From positions 1 to 64,000 of the forward strand of contig MWCV01000001.1 in assembly GCA_002070215.1 (NCBI GenBank): DNA of 64,000 nucleotides, in the 5' to 3' direction. Under the pieces are notes generated by a model. The model searched no databases. It had not been told where the DNA came from and saw nothing but the letters and a program-made list of their open reading frames with translations. The translations under genes were made by a program, and so were the position numbers. Shown here one piece after another: positions 16,939-26,037 of this stretch; the first letter of the stretch is position 1; each line of letters starts with the position of its first letter. Origin of the DNA: Chloroflexi bacterium ADurb.Bin180 (lineage in GTDB: Bacteria > Chloroflexota > Anaerolineae > UBA2200).

Positions 16939-19900
16939 TCATTGCGGAGCAGCCGTCACAGTCAGTTGAGCCTGCAGTTGATTCACAAAACTCTGCAGCG
17001 CGTCTTTGTCGCTGCCAGAGGCCAAAGCCAACGCCGCCTGAGCATGATTCAAAGAGTCTTTGAGTTGACCCATCTGCTGATAGAGCAGCGCCAGATTACG
17101 GTGGCTGATAAAGTCGTTCGGATAGCTCTGCAGGACCTTTAGGTTCTCCTGAACCGCTTCCTCGATGCGGCCCAAACGGTAGTAAATCAGGCCCAAGGTG
17201 CTGTGCGCACGGGCCAGTCCGGGGTTCAGTTCCACCGCCTTCAGGTTGTACTCCAGGGCCTCGGTGATGTTGCCCTGCTCAAAGTAGAGGTAGCCCAGAA
17301 TGCTGTAGGCCTCAGCATCCTCGGGGTTCAGCTCGACAGCCTTTTGATAGGCCTGTGCCGCCTCATCGAGTTTGCTCTGCGACGCATAAAAGTTGCCCAG
17401 GATCAGGTATGTGGAATAGAACTTGGGGTCCAGCGCCAGAGACCGGTTGATCTTTTCCAGTGCTCCGTCATTATCACCACGCGCCATATAGACCATCGCC
17501 CACTCGTTGAGCAGTATCACATTGTGTGGACTCAGCGCCAGCGCTTTGACGTAATAGTCATGGGCCTGTTCCAGTTTCTGCGCCCGCTCTGCCTCTGTCG
17601 GCGCTACATCAGCCCAGTTGCGATTCAGCCGCGCGAGGTTGGCATAGTGATCCGTGTTCAATGGGTTCAGTGTGCGCGCCTTGTCCAGCGCTTGATAGCT
17701 CTTCTCAAACCACTGGATGCGCTCTGCCCGGTCCGTCGCTGTAGTTGCTCTGCCCATTAGCGCTCGACCCAGGAAGAGATAGTAATAGTCCTGCGAAGGC
17801 GTCACCTGAATGGCGCGCTCATACAACTGAGCAGCGACATCGTATCGCCCGTCTTCTTCAAGCTTCAGACCCTGTTTGTAGTAAATATCGGCCCGCACAA
17901 TGTCCATGTTTGTGGCCTGCACTGACACCAGTGCCACTACGATCAGGATCACATACACCCAGGAGTTGGCCAGGCGCAACAGCTTTTCGGGCAACTCGGT
18001 GTTCAGAGCAAGCAGGAAGGCAGCCAGCATTCCCAGCAGGCCCATCGACCGATAGAAGAATCCTACCGACGCGGTGATGTCCTGGCCCGGTCTGATTCGT
18101 GACGCGTGCACAGCGATGCCCAGAACCACGATGCTCAGGGTAACCCCTGCATAGGTGCCCAGTGCGGACAGCCACCACCCGGGACCGTGCTTGTCACCCG
18201 GCTGTCCAGTTGACCCGTTGCCTGCTTGCTCTACTTCGGCCAGCACTACAATAGCCCCCACTAACCAGGTCAAGAAGAACATCCACAAGGTGCCATAGGA
18301 CGTCCGCGGGTCGCCCTTCGCAGCGAGTGTGGTCAGCGAGAGCTGAATGATGCGCAGCGTATCCATCTCTGACATCGGATTAACTACGAACTCAAAACCC
18401 AACGTAAACAGGATGATCGCGACGAGGACGGAACCGATGATCACTCTATTGCTAAGAGAGGGTGCCGCTGGTCTGACCTCGTGGACCGACGTCGCAACGT
18501 GGACAGCTTCTTTCCTGGCCTTGCGCCGGGCCCTTTTGCTCAGCCTGTCGGCCCCGCTGGTCCGTTCTACTGCCGCTCCTTCAGACAAAGCTGCAGCCGA
18601 CGCCCGGTCGCGAATCCAGTTCAAGCCGAGCAGCACGAATAGAGCGGCGTACACCCAAAAGTGCACACGGGTCGCGGCAATGGCAATTCCAAAGTGGATT
18701 TCCACAAAGTGGGCCACGATAGCCGACAGCAGGCCGATCAGCAAAAGCTGCCTCGAATTGCCACCCGGATGTAGTTTCTCCTTCTCGCCTTCGGCTGGTT
18801 GCTGCCGGCGATAGAATAGGGCCGCAGCCACCATCAGGTACACCGACACACCGGCGACGAAACCAGCCGGCAATCCAACGCCGGAGAGCTGATATGTCCC
18901 CTCGGCTATTCGCGGCAGGAACACTCCAACCAGGGCTCCTCCACCGGCCAGGAGAAAGAACAGGTTGCGTTGCCGCCTGGATTGCATAAAGCCAAGCCAC
19001 TTGAGGCCAAAGTAAAACACACTGCCGAACACAGACATGTAGGCGGCAAAGCCAATCACTCCGCCGATGACCAGAGCGTCGAACGTCTCGTTGTGTGACC
19101 GGTCCGGCGACGCGTTGCGTGCTTCATAGTAGGCCAACTCCGGCGGGTAATACGGATTGTAGGCCACGTGCATTGTCTCGGGCCCATAGCCAATGATCGT
19201 ACGCACCGGATTAGCGCTAATGAGCTGGAGTACGCCTTCCCAGATGAGCACGCGGACCTTGCCTGTGCCGGCTTCGGTCTCAAAGACCCGTCCCAGGCGG
19301 CCCACGTAGGGGAGGCTGCGCAACGACGACAGCGGAGTGCCGGGCAGGTTGAACGCCACCAGGAAAGAGGCAATCACCACTGTGTGGATCACCCAGCCCA
19401 GCCACAGCCATCGCCAGCCGCGGCGCAACGCCACCAAAACGATGTAGGCCGGCACCACTCCCAGAGGAATGCTGCCGACCACGAACAGCAAGGCTCGACC
19501 GATGTCCCGTCTGTTCAGTGGACTCTGATCGCTCAGGCTGCGACGGAGTGAGATCAACCCGACCAGCATAAAGACGTACAGACCAGCCATCAGGCCTAGC
19601 CAGGGCCCGCGGCTCTGGGTGAAAAAGATGCAGATTAGTTGTACGGAAAGTACAAAAGCGTAACAGCCGGCAAGCAGGGAATGCCCGATATTGCTTTCCT
19701 GTTCTTTCAACAGGGTGGAGAACGAGTCGATCAGACGGGCCAGGGTCAATGGCACGGCCATAATCAGATAGGCGGCAACAAAGATCGAGTTGCCCATGTT
19801 AGAGGCAACGCGCTCGGTCACCGAGCCGCTCCAGGGCAGCGAGTCGAGACCATAGTGCTGCAGGATTCCATAGAGCGAAATGGGCAGGCTGGTGAGAATA

Positions 19901-20382
19901 ATCGTAGAGCACAGCCGGTCCACCTGCTCCCGCTCACGCAGCGTGGCCAGCATCAGGAAAAAGATGACGATGTACGAGTAGGTTGTGTATGTGCCTTGGA
20001 GACGCATATAAGAGCCCCAGAGGCTGATCTCCGGGGCGATGGACAGGATGGTGCTGAGCAGGTAGGAGGCCACCAGAAAGAGGGTTGGAACCACCAGAGG
20101 AACACTGGTCAGCCTCTTCCAGAAGCCAGGTCGAGCAGTCTCTACACCGGAGGGCCTGGGCCGGCTCGCCTGGCCAGAGGGATTGCCCCAGGTGGAGCTG
20201 TCAATCACCTTGATCAGCCACGCCGCCACCATTACCAGAGCAATCGAACGCACCAGAGCCAACTTGTCTGGCTCAAATACGCGGCTGGAGAGAACATTGA
20301 AATAGAGGGGGGCGAGGATCGCTGCCAGCAGCCAGCCCGTCTCCAGCACTCGGTCGCAAAACACGCTCAGCTTGGTGCGCAT
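16939..20382 (-). CDS. O-antigen ligase (Wzy_C) family protein with C-terminal TPR domain
   Basis: 1147 aa. Roughly 1-800 is polytopic membrane, with a Wzy_C/O-antigen ligase segment around 300-450 that includes [10 protein letters not shown] and the loop [16 protein letters not shown] near 425-440. Residues about 825-1130 are soluble and form roughly eight tetratricopeptide repeats (for example [20 protein letters not shown] and [20 protein letters not shown]). The family polymerises or ligates lipid-linked glycan chains outside the membrane. The TPR tail may scaffold partners. ATG with AAGGA 8 nt upstream and a promoter 115 bp upstream. First gene of a unit running to wecA and wecC. Polymerase versus ligase cannot be decided from sequence. 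Confidence 0.88.
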   Translation of the reverse strand: MRTKLSVFCDRVLETGWLLAAILAPLYFNVLSSRVFEPDKLALVRSIALVMVAAWLIKVIDSSTWGNPSGQASRPRPSGVETARPGFWKRLTSVPLVVPTLFLVASYLLSTILSIAPEISLWGSYMRLQGTYTTYSYIVIFFLMLATLREREQVDRLCSTIILTSLPISLYGILQHYGLDSLPWSGSVTERVASNMGNSIFVAAYLIMAVPLTLARLIDSFSTLLKEQESNIGHSLLAGCYAFVLSVQLICIFFTQSRGPWLGLMAGLYVFMLVGLISLRRSLSDQSPLNRRDIGRALLFVVGSIPLGVVPAYIVLVALRRGWRWLWLGWVIHTVVIASFLVAFNLPGTPLSSLRSLPYVGRLGRVFETEAGTGKVRVLIWEGVLQLISANPVRTIIGYGPETMHVAYNPYYPPELAYYEARNASPDRSHNETFDALVIGGVIGFAAYMSVFGSVFYFGLKWLGFMQSRRQRNLFFLLAGGGALVGVFLPRIAEGTYQLSGVGLPAGFVAGVSVYLMVAAALFYRRQQPAEGEKEKLHPGGNSRQLLLIGLLSAIVAHFVEIHFGIAIAATRVHFWVYAALFVLLGLNWIRDRASAAALSEGAAVERTSGADRLSKRARRKARKEAVHVATSVHEVRPAAPSLSNRVIIGSVLVAIILFTLGFEFVVNPMSEMDTLRIIQLSLTTLAAKGDPRTSYGTLWMFFLTWLVGAIVVLAEVEQAGNGSTGQPGDKHGPGWWLSALGTYAGVTLSIVVLGIAVHASRIRPGQDITASVGFFYRSMGLLGMLAAFLLALNTELPEKLLRLANSWVYVILIVVALVSVQATNMDIVRADIYYKQGLKLEEDGRYDVAAQLYERAIQVTPSQDYYYLFLGRALMGRATTATDRAERIQWFEKSYQALDKARTLNPLNTDHYANLARLNRNWADVAPTEAERAQKLEQAHDYYVKALALSPHNVILLNEWAMVYMARGDNDGALEKINRSLALDPKFYSTYLILGNFYASQSKLDEAAQAYQKAVELNPEDAEAYSILGYLYFEQGNITEALEYNLKAVELNPGLARAHSTLGLIYYRLGRIEEAVQENLKVLQSYPNDFISHRNLALLYQQMGQLKDSLNHAQAALALASGSDKDALQSFVNQLQAQLTVTAAPQ

Positions 20383-20497
20383 CAGTTGTTTCCTTCTCTA
20401 GTTGGGTGTCCGGTCCCGCCGCGATGGGGCGAGCGCCCCCTGCAACGGGTTCGTCAGGTGAGCGCAGATCCACTCGGGTGGACTTGGGGTGGAACTG

Positions 20498-20526
20498 ATG
20501 TTACCGTACTCCAAACGAAAAATCAA
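20498..20526 (-). promoter_or_regulatory. Candidate promoter for O-antigen ligase-wecA-wecC
   Basis: In the 167-bp gap before the ligase gene, on the minus strand, TTGATT (20521-20526), a 17-bp spacer and TAACAT (20498-20503). Each hexamer matches the consensus at four of six positions. No terminator-like hairpin was seen in the gap. Confidence 0.45.
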
Positions 20527-20549
20527 GCATTCTGCCGGGGCTGACCCGG

Positions 20550-21656
20550 TCATACACTGTGGTAGAACTGGACCAGGCGTTCTGCCATTACCTCGTGGGA
20601 GAATTCCTGCCTCGCCCTCTGCTCTGCTTTCTGCCCCAGTTCCATTCTGAGCGCCTCGTTCACCAGCAGCTCGTTCAGCGCGGCAGCCAGGGCTGCCGCG
20701 TCTCGCGGCGGAATAACCAGCCCTGTTTCTCGATTGACGTTCACGAACGACGTACCCGTACCCAGCTCGGTGCAGATCACCGGTTTGCCGCAGGCCATCG
20801 CCTCTACCTGCACCGCTCCCCAGGACTCGCTGCGATGAATCGCCGGAAGGACAAACACATCGCAGGCATGGTAGAGGGCAACGAGTTCTTCGTCACTGAC
20901 CCGGCCCAGGAACTTGACCTTGTCCTCCAGGGCGAGTTGGCGGGTCAGTTCACGCCACTCTGCTCCCTGCGGTCCTTCGCCGACCACAAGCAGGCGAGCA
21001 TCCACGTTAGCCATCGCCTCAATCAGGAACGACAGCCCTTTGTAATAGCGCAGCAGACCGACGAACAGGACCAGCGGCGGTTGGTGCGACTGGCGCAGCT
21101 CTTGTACCCGGCGGTCGATCTCGGGGCTGCGAGCAAACCGGCTGAGGTCCGTTCCATGAGGAATGACCACGCACTTGTCCTGCAACGGTCGCAGATAAGG
21201 CGAGCTCTGGATGTACTGCGGACTCGATACGGTGATCGCGTCGGCCCGCGCCAAGAGTCGGTAGAGAAATGGTTTGTAGACCTGAAGCAGGTACTTTTGT
21301 CTTACGATATCGCTGTGGTAGGTGACAACCATCTTCTGGCTGCGCCCGGCAATCAGATACGCCAGCTCACCAATGGGATAGGGAAAGTGCAGGTGTGTGA
21401 TGTCGGCTTCCAGGCGCCGCATCCAGGAGAACAGCTCCAGGCTGATGGGCGCGGAGGACACGGTAGCCAAACGGCCGGCCTTGATCACTCTGATGCCTTC
21501 AATGTTCTCCACAACCGTATTGCTGCTGCGGTTGGTAACCAGCACCGTCGTCTCAATCTCGGGATAAGCCGCCAGCCCACGACCGATGAGGCGAATGTGA
21601 TTCTCAATGCCCCCAACGACAGGGAAATAGTCCTTATAGACCTGCAGAATCTTCAT
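20550..21656 (-). CDS. Glycosyltransferase family 4
   Basis: 368 aa GT-B enzyme. N-terminal LQVYKDYFPVVGGIENHI is the typical GT4 acceptor-side loop. The donor-side GT1 domain has LVLFVGLLRYYKGLSFLI, VVGEGPQG and FVLPAIHRSESWGAVQVEAMACGKPV, which carries the E-x7-E-type nucleotide-sugar site. I start at ATG 21656; the longer frame to 21695 adds 13 residues with no homology. It overlaps the 3' end of gmhB by 23 bp and ends the heptose operon, so it is a good candidate for the heptosyl or mannosyl transferase that uses the GDP-sugar made there. That substrate is an inference. Confidence 0.85.
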   Translation of the reverse strand: MKILQVYKDYFPVVGGIENHIRLIGRGLAAYPEIETTVLVTNRSSNTVVENIEGIRVIKAGRLATVSSAPISLELFSWMRRLEADITHLHFPYPIGELAYLIAGRSQKMVVTYHSDIVRQKYLLQVYKPFLYRLLARADAITVSSPQYIQSSPYLRPLQDKCVVIPHGTDLSRFARSPEIDRRVQELRQSHQPPLVLFVGLLRYYKGLSFLIEAMANVDARLLVVGEGPQGAEWRELTRQLALEDKVKFLGRVSDEELVALYHACDVFVLPAIHRSESWGAVQVEAMACGKPVICTELGTGTSFVNVNRETGLVIPPRDAAALAAALNELLVNEALRMELGQKAEQRARQEFSHEVMAERLVQFYHSV

Positions 21657-22221
21657 CAATGATCCACTTTGCTGCCGCGTACAGGTCCGCCGCAACGTGA
21701 TCCGGCGCGAATCCCTGTTCCCTGGCTACCTCTACCTCTCGTTGGCCATATCCCGTCAGCACCAGCACTGTACGTCCACCCAGCGCCTTGCCAGGCGTTA
21801 GGTCCGTTAGCTTGTCGCCGACAAAGTAGCTTCCCACCAGGCTGAGGCCCAGCTCCTGCGCTGCCTGTTGGAAGAGCAGCACGCCGGGCTTGCGGCAGAG
21901 ACAGGACTCGTCGGGATGATGGGGACAGATGTAGATGCCATCGAGACCTGTGCGTGCCCTGGCCAGCTCGCTACGCATTCGTTCATGCACCGCAACCAGG
22001 TCCTCCGGCGAAAAGTACCCTCTTGCCAGCCCAGATTGGTTGGTTACCACTATCACCTTGAAGCCGGCCCGGCGCAGCTCGCGAATGGCCCTGGCCGATC
22101 GCGGCAGAAGGCGGAAATCATCCGCATGGCGCAGGTAGTTGACCTCCTCATTGACCACGCCATCCCGGTCGAGAAACACCGCCCGGGCCTGTCGACTCTG
22201 TGGTTCGCTGGGGGAGGCCAT
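21634..22221 (-). CDS. gmhB: D-glycero-D-manno-heptose 1,7-bisphosphate 7-phosphatase
   Basis: 195 aa HAD-superfamily phosphatase. Motif I AVFLDRDGVVNEEVNY holds the nucleophile and acid/base aspartates. VIVVTNQSGLARG follows, and the zinc-binding CPHHPDESCLCRKP is diagnostic for GmhB. Motif IV is SYFVGDKLTDL. I prefer ATG 22221; a TTG at 22242 would extend it by 7 residues and overlap gmhA. It removes the 7-phosphate from heptose 1,7-bisphosphate, the third step of the nucleotide-heptose pathway whose other three enzymes are the neighbours. Confidence 0.92.
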   Translation of the reverse strand: MASPSEPQSRQARAVFLDRDGVVNEEVNYLRHADDFRLLPRSARAIRELRRAGFKVIVVTNQSGLARGYFSPEDLVAVHERMRSELARARTGLDGIYICPHHPDESCLCRKPGVLLFQQAAQELGLSLVGSYFVGDKLTDLTPGKALGGRTVLVLTGYGQREVEVAREQGFAPDHVAADLYAAAKWIIDEDSAGL

Positions 22222-22234
22222 CTCCCGGCTACGA

Positions 22235-22816
22235 TTAATCAAACAGGGCTACCTCTACCAGGTCGCACAGGATGTGTCCCACGGCAATATGCCCTTCCTG
22301 AATGCGCTGGGTATTCTCCGAGGGGATGACGACCGACACGTCGGCGAGACTGGCCAGTTGTCCGCCGCCTTTGCCAGTGAGAGCGATGACCTGCAAGCCC
22401 TTCTCTCTGGCGACCCGAGCTGCCTGGTTCACGTTCGCCGAGTTGCCGCTGGTACTGATCGCGAACAGAACATCGCCACGCTGGCCAAGGGCTTCAACCT
22501 GGCGGGCAAAGACACACTCCGGATCGCCATCGTTGACCAGAGCGGTCAGCAGGGACGAGTTGACCGTGAGCGCAATCGCTGCCAGCGCGGGTCTCTCCCG
22601 AGCCAACTTGGCAACCAGCTCACCAGCGATGTGCTGGGCATCGGCGGCGCTGCCGCCGTTGCCGCATAGCAGCATCTTGCCGCCCCGGCGAAAGGTGTCG
22701 GCAACGACGCTGGCCGCACGGGCGATATCTTGCGCACAGAGCTGGGCAGTTTGCTGTTTGACCGCCGCACTCTCCAACAACTGAGTTCTGATACGGGTCA
22801 TCAGGTCGTTCGACAT
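22235..22816 (-). CDS. gmhA: Sedoheptulose-7-phosphate isomerase
   Basis: 193 aa SIS-domain isomerase that makes D-glycero-D-manno-heptose 7-phosphate from sedoheptulose 7-phosphate, the first step of the pathway. Motifs: LLCGNGGSAADAQHIAGEL near 51, ALTVNSSLLTALVND, FAISTSGNSANV and the C-terminal EGHIAVGHILCDLVE. Length is normal for GmhA. It lies between hddA (16 bp upstream) and gmhB (13 bp downstream) in the same orientation. Confidence 0.93.
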   Translation of the reverse strand: MSNDLMTRIRTQLLESAAVKQQTAQLCAQDIARAASVVADTFRRGGKMLLCGNGGSAADAQHIAGELVAKLARERPALAAIALTVNSSLLTALVNDGDPECVFARQVEALGQRGDVLFAISTSGNSANVNQAARVAREKGLQVIALTGKGGGQLASLADVSVVIPSENTQRIQEGHIAVGHILCDLVEVALFD

Positions 22817-22832
22817 TTGCCAGGCCTCACCT

Positions 22833-23864
22833 TCAGCTAGAGCTCATCTCCTCACGCTCCCAAGTCTGCAATCCGCGCAACTCAAAGCCAAAGTCCACCA
22901 CTTGCCCGCCCAGTTGCTCCAGTGCCGCGGCCACCACATGCTTGCGGTCGAACGGGCAATAGAGAAGCAGGTACCCCCCACCGCCCGCACCCAGGATCTT
23001 GCCTCCCAGGGCCCCGCCCTTGCGCCCCGCTTCGTACATCGCGTCAATCTGCGGGGTAGTGATTGCCGGGTCCAGATGCTTTTTGGTCTGCCAGGCCTCA
23101 TGCAAGAGACGCCCGAAATCGTCGAGCTGGCCCTTGAGCAGCGCGTTCTTCATCTGGATGGCCATCTCCTTCTGCGCATCCAGCGCACGCACCACCTTGC
23201 TTTTTCTGGCAATGAACGACTCGGTCTGGCGCGCCACAATGTTCGCTGAGACCCTGGTGCGACCAGTGTAACATAGCAACAGGTTGTACTCAAGCTCATT
23301 CAGCCGGTCAGGACTGACCCGCAAGGGATTCACGATTACCGCCTGGTCGGTGAACTCGATAAAGTTGACCCCCCCAAAGGCGGCAGCGTACTGGTCCTGC
23401 ATGCCTCCCTTGATCCCCAGGTCCACACGCTCAATCTGGTAGGCAAGCTCGGCAATCTGATAGTCCGTCAGCGGCTGTCGCAGCCAGTGACGAAAGAGTC
23501 CTACCAGGGCCACCACCAGAGTAGATGAGGACCCCAGGCCGGAACCAGGAGGAGCGTCGCTGTGCAGAAAGAGGTGAAGCCCCGTCTTTTGCACGGCCAG
23601 ACGGCGGATCGCTGCTTTGACCAGGTCCAGCTCGCCGTTGTAAGCCAAGTCTGTCTCACCGTGGTACTTGGCCACAATGTCATAGTCCAGCGAATGAACT
23701 GTGATGGCATCATCGTCAGCGGGAAGGAGGCTCACGTAGGCGTACTTGTTGATGGTCACCGACAGCACAGCCCCGCCGCGTTCCTGCGGGTAGGGCGGTA
23801 CATCAGTGCCTCCGCCAGCGAAACTGATGCGCAACGGTGCTTTGCTTCGAATCAACGTGCTCAC
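22833..23864 (-). CDS. hddA: D-glycero-alpha-D-manno-heptose 7-phosphate kinase
   Basis: 343 aa GHMP-family kinase that phosphorylates C1 in the GDP-heptose branch. N-terminal SKAPLRISFAGGGTDVPPYP and the ATP-binding PPGSGLGSSSTLVVALVGL are clear; the C-terminal GHMP motif is KILGAGGGGYLLLYC. HddA (alpha anomer, GDP route) rather than HldE is supported by the neighbouring guanylyltransferase. GTG start at 23864, 6 bp after the stop of hddC. Confidence 0.92.
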   Translation of the reverse strand: MSTLIRSKAPLRISFAGGGTDVPPYPQERGGAVLSVTINKYAYVSLLPADDDAITVHSLDYDIVAKYHGETDLAYNGELDLVKAAIRRLAVQKTGLHLFLHSDAPPGSGLGSSSTLVVALVGLFRHWLRQPLTDYQIAELAYQIERVDLGIKGGMQDQYAAAFGGVNFIEFTDQAVIVNPLRVSPDRLNELEYNLLLCYTGRTRVSANIVARQTESFIARKSKVVRALDAQKEMAIQMKNALLKGQLDDFGRLLHEAWQTKKHLDPAITTPQIDAMYEAGRKGGALGGKILGAGGGGYLLLYCPFDRKHVVAAALEQLGGQVVDFGFELRGLQTWEREEMSSS

Positions 23865-23870
23865 CTCAGC

Positions 23871-24611
23871 CTACTCCTCTGCCAGCCGCTTCTGCTTCAC
23901 ATCCCGCACGAACTGCGCATAGCTCTCCGGAGTGCCAATATCACGGATATACCCCTCTACCACATACCCGCGTAGCAGACCCTGGCGAGCCAGTGAGGGG
24001 AACACGTCCATCTCCAGCGACAGGGGTTCACCTTCCGGAAAACAGCCCAGCAGCGAAGGTTCGCAGACATAGAGCCCGGCATTGACCAACCCTTCTCCGG
24101 ATTGTCCCTTCTCGCAAAAGCCCGAGATCCTGCCGCCGGCATCCAGGACCACCGTGCCGTAGCGGTCTGCCTGATCCACCTGCATCAGTGCCAGCGTTGT
24201 CAGCGCCGCGGTCTCTCGGTGATAGGACAGCAGCGCCTTGAGGTCAACGTCCAGGTAGGTATCGCCGTTCAGGACCAGAAAAGTACCTGTGATCTTGTCT
24301 TTCGCCTTCCGCAGTGCGCCCGCCGTACCCAAAGGCTGCTCTTCGACGCTGTAATGGATGCTTAACCCCAGGTCAGTTCCATCGCCCAGACAGTCCTGAA
24401 CAAGCTGATGTTGATAGCCAGTGCACAACACTACGCGCCGGACGCCGCAACGCTTGAGCCAGTCGAGCTGGTAGGTCAGGAACGGTTTTCCTGCTACCGG
24501 TGCCAGTGCCTTGGGCAGATCGCCCAGGATCGAGCGCAGCCGCGTCCCCAGACCACCGGCCAGGATCACCGCGCTCGGCAACCTGCCAGCGGACAGTCCG
24601 CGTCGGGTCAT
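23871..24611 (-). CDS. hddC: D-glycero-alpha-D-manno-heptose 1-phosphate guanylyltransferase
   Basis: 246 aa nucleotidyltransferase. SAVILAGGLGTRLRSILGD is the GTP-binding signature, followed by LPKALAPVAGKPFL, VLNGDTYLDVD and the terminal GYIRDIGTPESYAQF. It makes GDP-heptose in the last step. The ATG at 24611 overlaps the stop of the GT87 gene as ATGA; the longer open frame to 25052 is only the shadow of that gene. Similar enzymes handle other sugar phosphates, but the gmhA-hddA-gmhB context fixes the role. Confidence 0.9.
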   Translation of the reverse strand: MTRRGLSAGRLPSAVILAGGLGTRLRSILGDLPKALAPVAGKPFLTYQLDWLKRCGVRRVVLCTGYQHQLVQDCLGDGTDLGLSIHYSVEEQPLGTAGALRKAKDKITGTFLVLNGDTYLDVDLKALLSYHRETAALTTLALMQVDQADRYGTVVLDAGGRISGFCEKGQSGEGLVNAGLYVCEPSLLGCFPEGEPLSLEMDVFPSLARQGLLRGYVVEGYIRDIGTPESYAQFVRDVKQKRLAEE

Positions 24612-25960
24612 TGTGCCGACCCCGCCGCCGCAGTGGATAGTGCACCGTGCCGGGCTGCTCGACCCGCAGACCACAGAGAGACAGCCATAGCCGCGCCCAG
24701 ACCAATCACAGCGTAAAGGCCAAACCCCGACGCGAGCGGCCCCCAGGGAGCAGGCAGCAACACAGCCCAGAGATGGGTCAGCCGAGCCAGGCCAACCAGG
24801 GCATAGCAGACCACGACGACCTTGCGCGCCGAACCGCCGCGTCCCCACAGCCAGGCCATTGCCGGCAAAAGCAGAACATGATTGTACCGTTCGATATGGA
24901 GCAAGACCACCAGGCCACACAGTATCCACAGATACATGCCTGCTTCGGCCTGCTGCCGGCCGATACGCAGCAGTACCAACAGCACGATAGCAAGCAGTAG
25001 GGCATTGAGCCCATAACCCAGCCAGCGAACCGCTGCTGCATTCACCGACCACGGCGGAGTCCAGAACACGGTCTGCCGCTGCTCCACTCCCACCCCGGAC
25101 ACGTCGAACACCTGCGGCAACACCAGGCGGCCCAGCCAGGCAGTGAGTGCCTGATCATCCACGCCGGGCATGGCAGAAGAACGCGCCAACAGCTCCTCGG
25201 TCAGATAGACCCAGTATGCTCTGCTCCCGGTCGGACTCGCTGCCAGGCTCAAGCCCGCCAAAGCCAGTACGAGAACACCGGCCAGCAGCGCGTACCGCCA
25301 TCGCCCCAGCACGGGCCAGATTGCCACCCAGCTCAGTGGAAAAAGCTTGACGCCTGCTGCCAGCGCGGCTGCTCCCGCGGCGGCCAGCCCTGTCCAACGC
25401 CGCCTGCTGCTCATAGACCTGCCAACGATCAGGGCAGCCACCATCAGCATGATACTGGCCTGGCCCAATGTCAGATCAAGAAAAGTGGGCCCGAAGGTAA
25501 GCACCAGAACAAAGATCAGGCAGCGCATTGGCCAGCTCTGATATCCGGCCAGATTGGCCAGCGCAATAGCAGAGACTACGAGCAGCCCCAGGTTGAGAGC
25601 CAGCCATATCCAGGCCGCGACGGGGAAACTGAACCAGGTCAATGGCACCAGCAGCCAGGGCCAGAAAGGAGGATGGTAGATTGGTGGAGGCACAAACGGA
25701 ATCGACTGAGCAGCCTGCAAGCCTGCCAGCCAGTCCCCCCGAAGGTTGTAGGGCGACATACCCAGGCGCACAGCCCAGGCCGAGGCATAGAAGGCAGAGA
25801 AATCAAATAGCCGAGGGACAGGGAAAAAGGTGGTCAGCCTGAGTGCGGCCGTGCCGGCATGGATGGCCAGCCCGGCCAAACCAATGGCTGCCCAGAGCCA
25901 GTGCTTGCGCCAGGAGTGGAGGCCAGCGTCAGGGAGAATCCTCCCAACCCATGTTCTCAT
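24608..25960 (-). CDS. GT87 (DUF2029) family polyprenyl-linked glycosyltransferase
   Basis: 450 aa with about ten to eleven transmembrane helices. It shows the GT87/DUF2029 pattern: an aspartate in FDFSAFYASAWAVRLG near 53, YHPPFWPWLLVPLTW near 95, then LTLGQASIMLMVAALIVG near 165 and a lysine in AAGVKLFPLSWV near 203. Members use polyprenyl-phosphate mannose on the outer face of the membrane. First gene of a unit followed by hddC, hddA, gmhA, gmhB and a GT4, with a promoter just upstream. Confidence 0.83.
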   Translation of the reverse strand: MRTWVGRILPDAGLHSWRKHWLWAAIGLAGLAIHAGTAALRLTTFFPVPRLFDFSAFYASAWAVRLGMSPYNLRGDWLAGLQAAQSIPFVPPPIYHPPFWPWLLVPLTWFSFPVAAWIWLALNLGLLVVSAIALANLAGYQSWPMRCLIFVLVLTFGPTFLDLTLGQASIMLMVAALIVGRSMSSRRRWTGLAAAGAAALAAGVKLFPLSWVAIWPVLGRWRYALLAGVLVLALAGLSLAASPTGSRAYWVYLTEELLARSSAMPGVDDQALTAWLGRLVLPQVFDVSGVGVEQRQTVFWTPPWSVNAAAVRWLGYGLNALLLAIVLLVLLRIGRQQAEAGMYLWILCGLVVLLHIERYNHVLLLPAMAWLWGRGGSARKVVVVCYALVGLARLTHLWAVLLPAPWGPLASGFGLYAVIGLGAAMAVSLWSAGRAARHGALSTAAAGSAQ

Positions 25961-25980
25961 CGCTCTAGCTCGTCGGTCGG

Positions 25981-26009
25981 ATTATAGACTGGCGAGCGCA
26001 ATCCACCAA
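25981..26009 (-). promoter_or_regulatory. Candidate promoter for GT87-hddC-hddA-gmhA-gmhB operon
   Basis: On the minus strand TTGGTG (26004-26009), a 17-bp spacer and a perfect TATAAT (25981-25986). The start would be near 25974, leaving a very short leader before the ATG at 25960. Confidence 0.6.
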
Positions 26010-26037
26010 GCTACCGCTGCTATCAGCCGGTGAGGCC

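Noticed and set aside
24612-25052. Extension of hddC as a 393-aa open frame
   Set aside because: The extra 147 residues are the shadow of the GT87 gene; the ATG at 24611 begins right before the nucleotidyltransferase signature.
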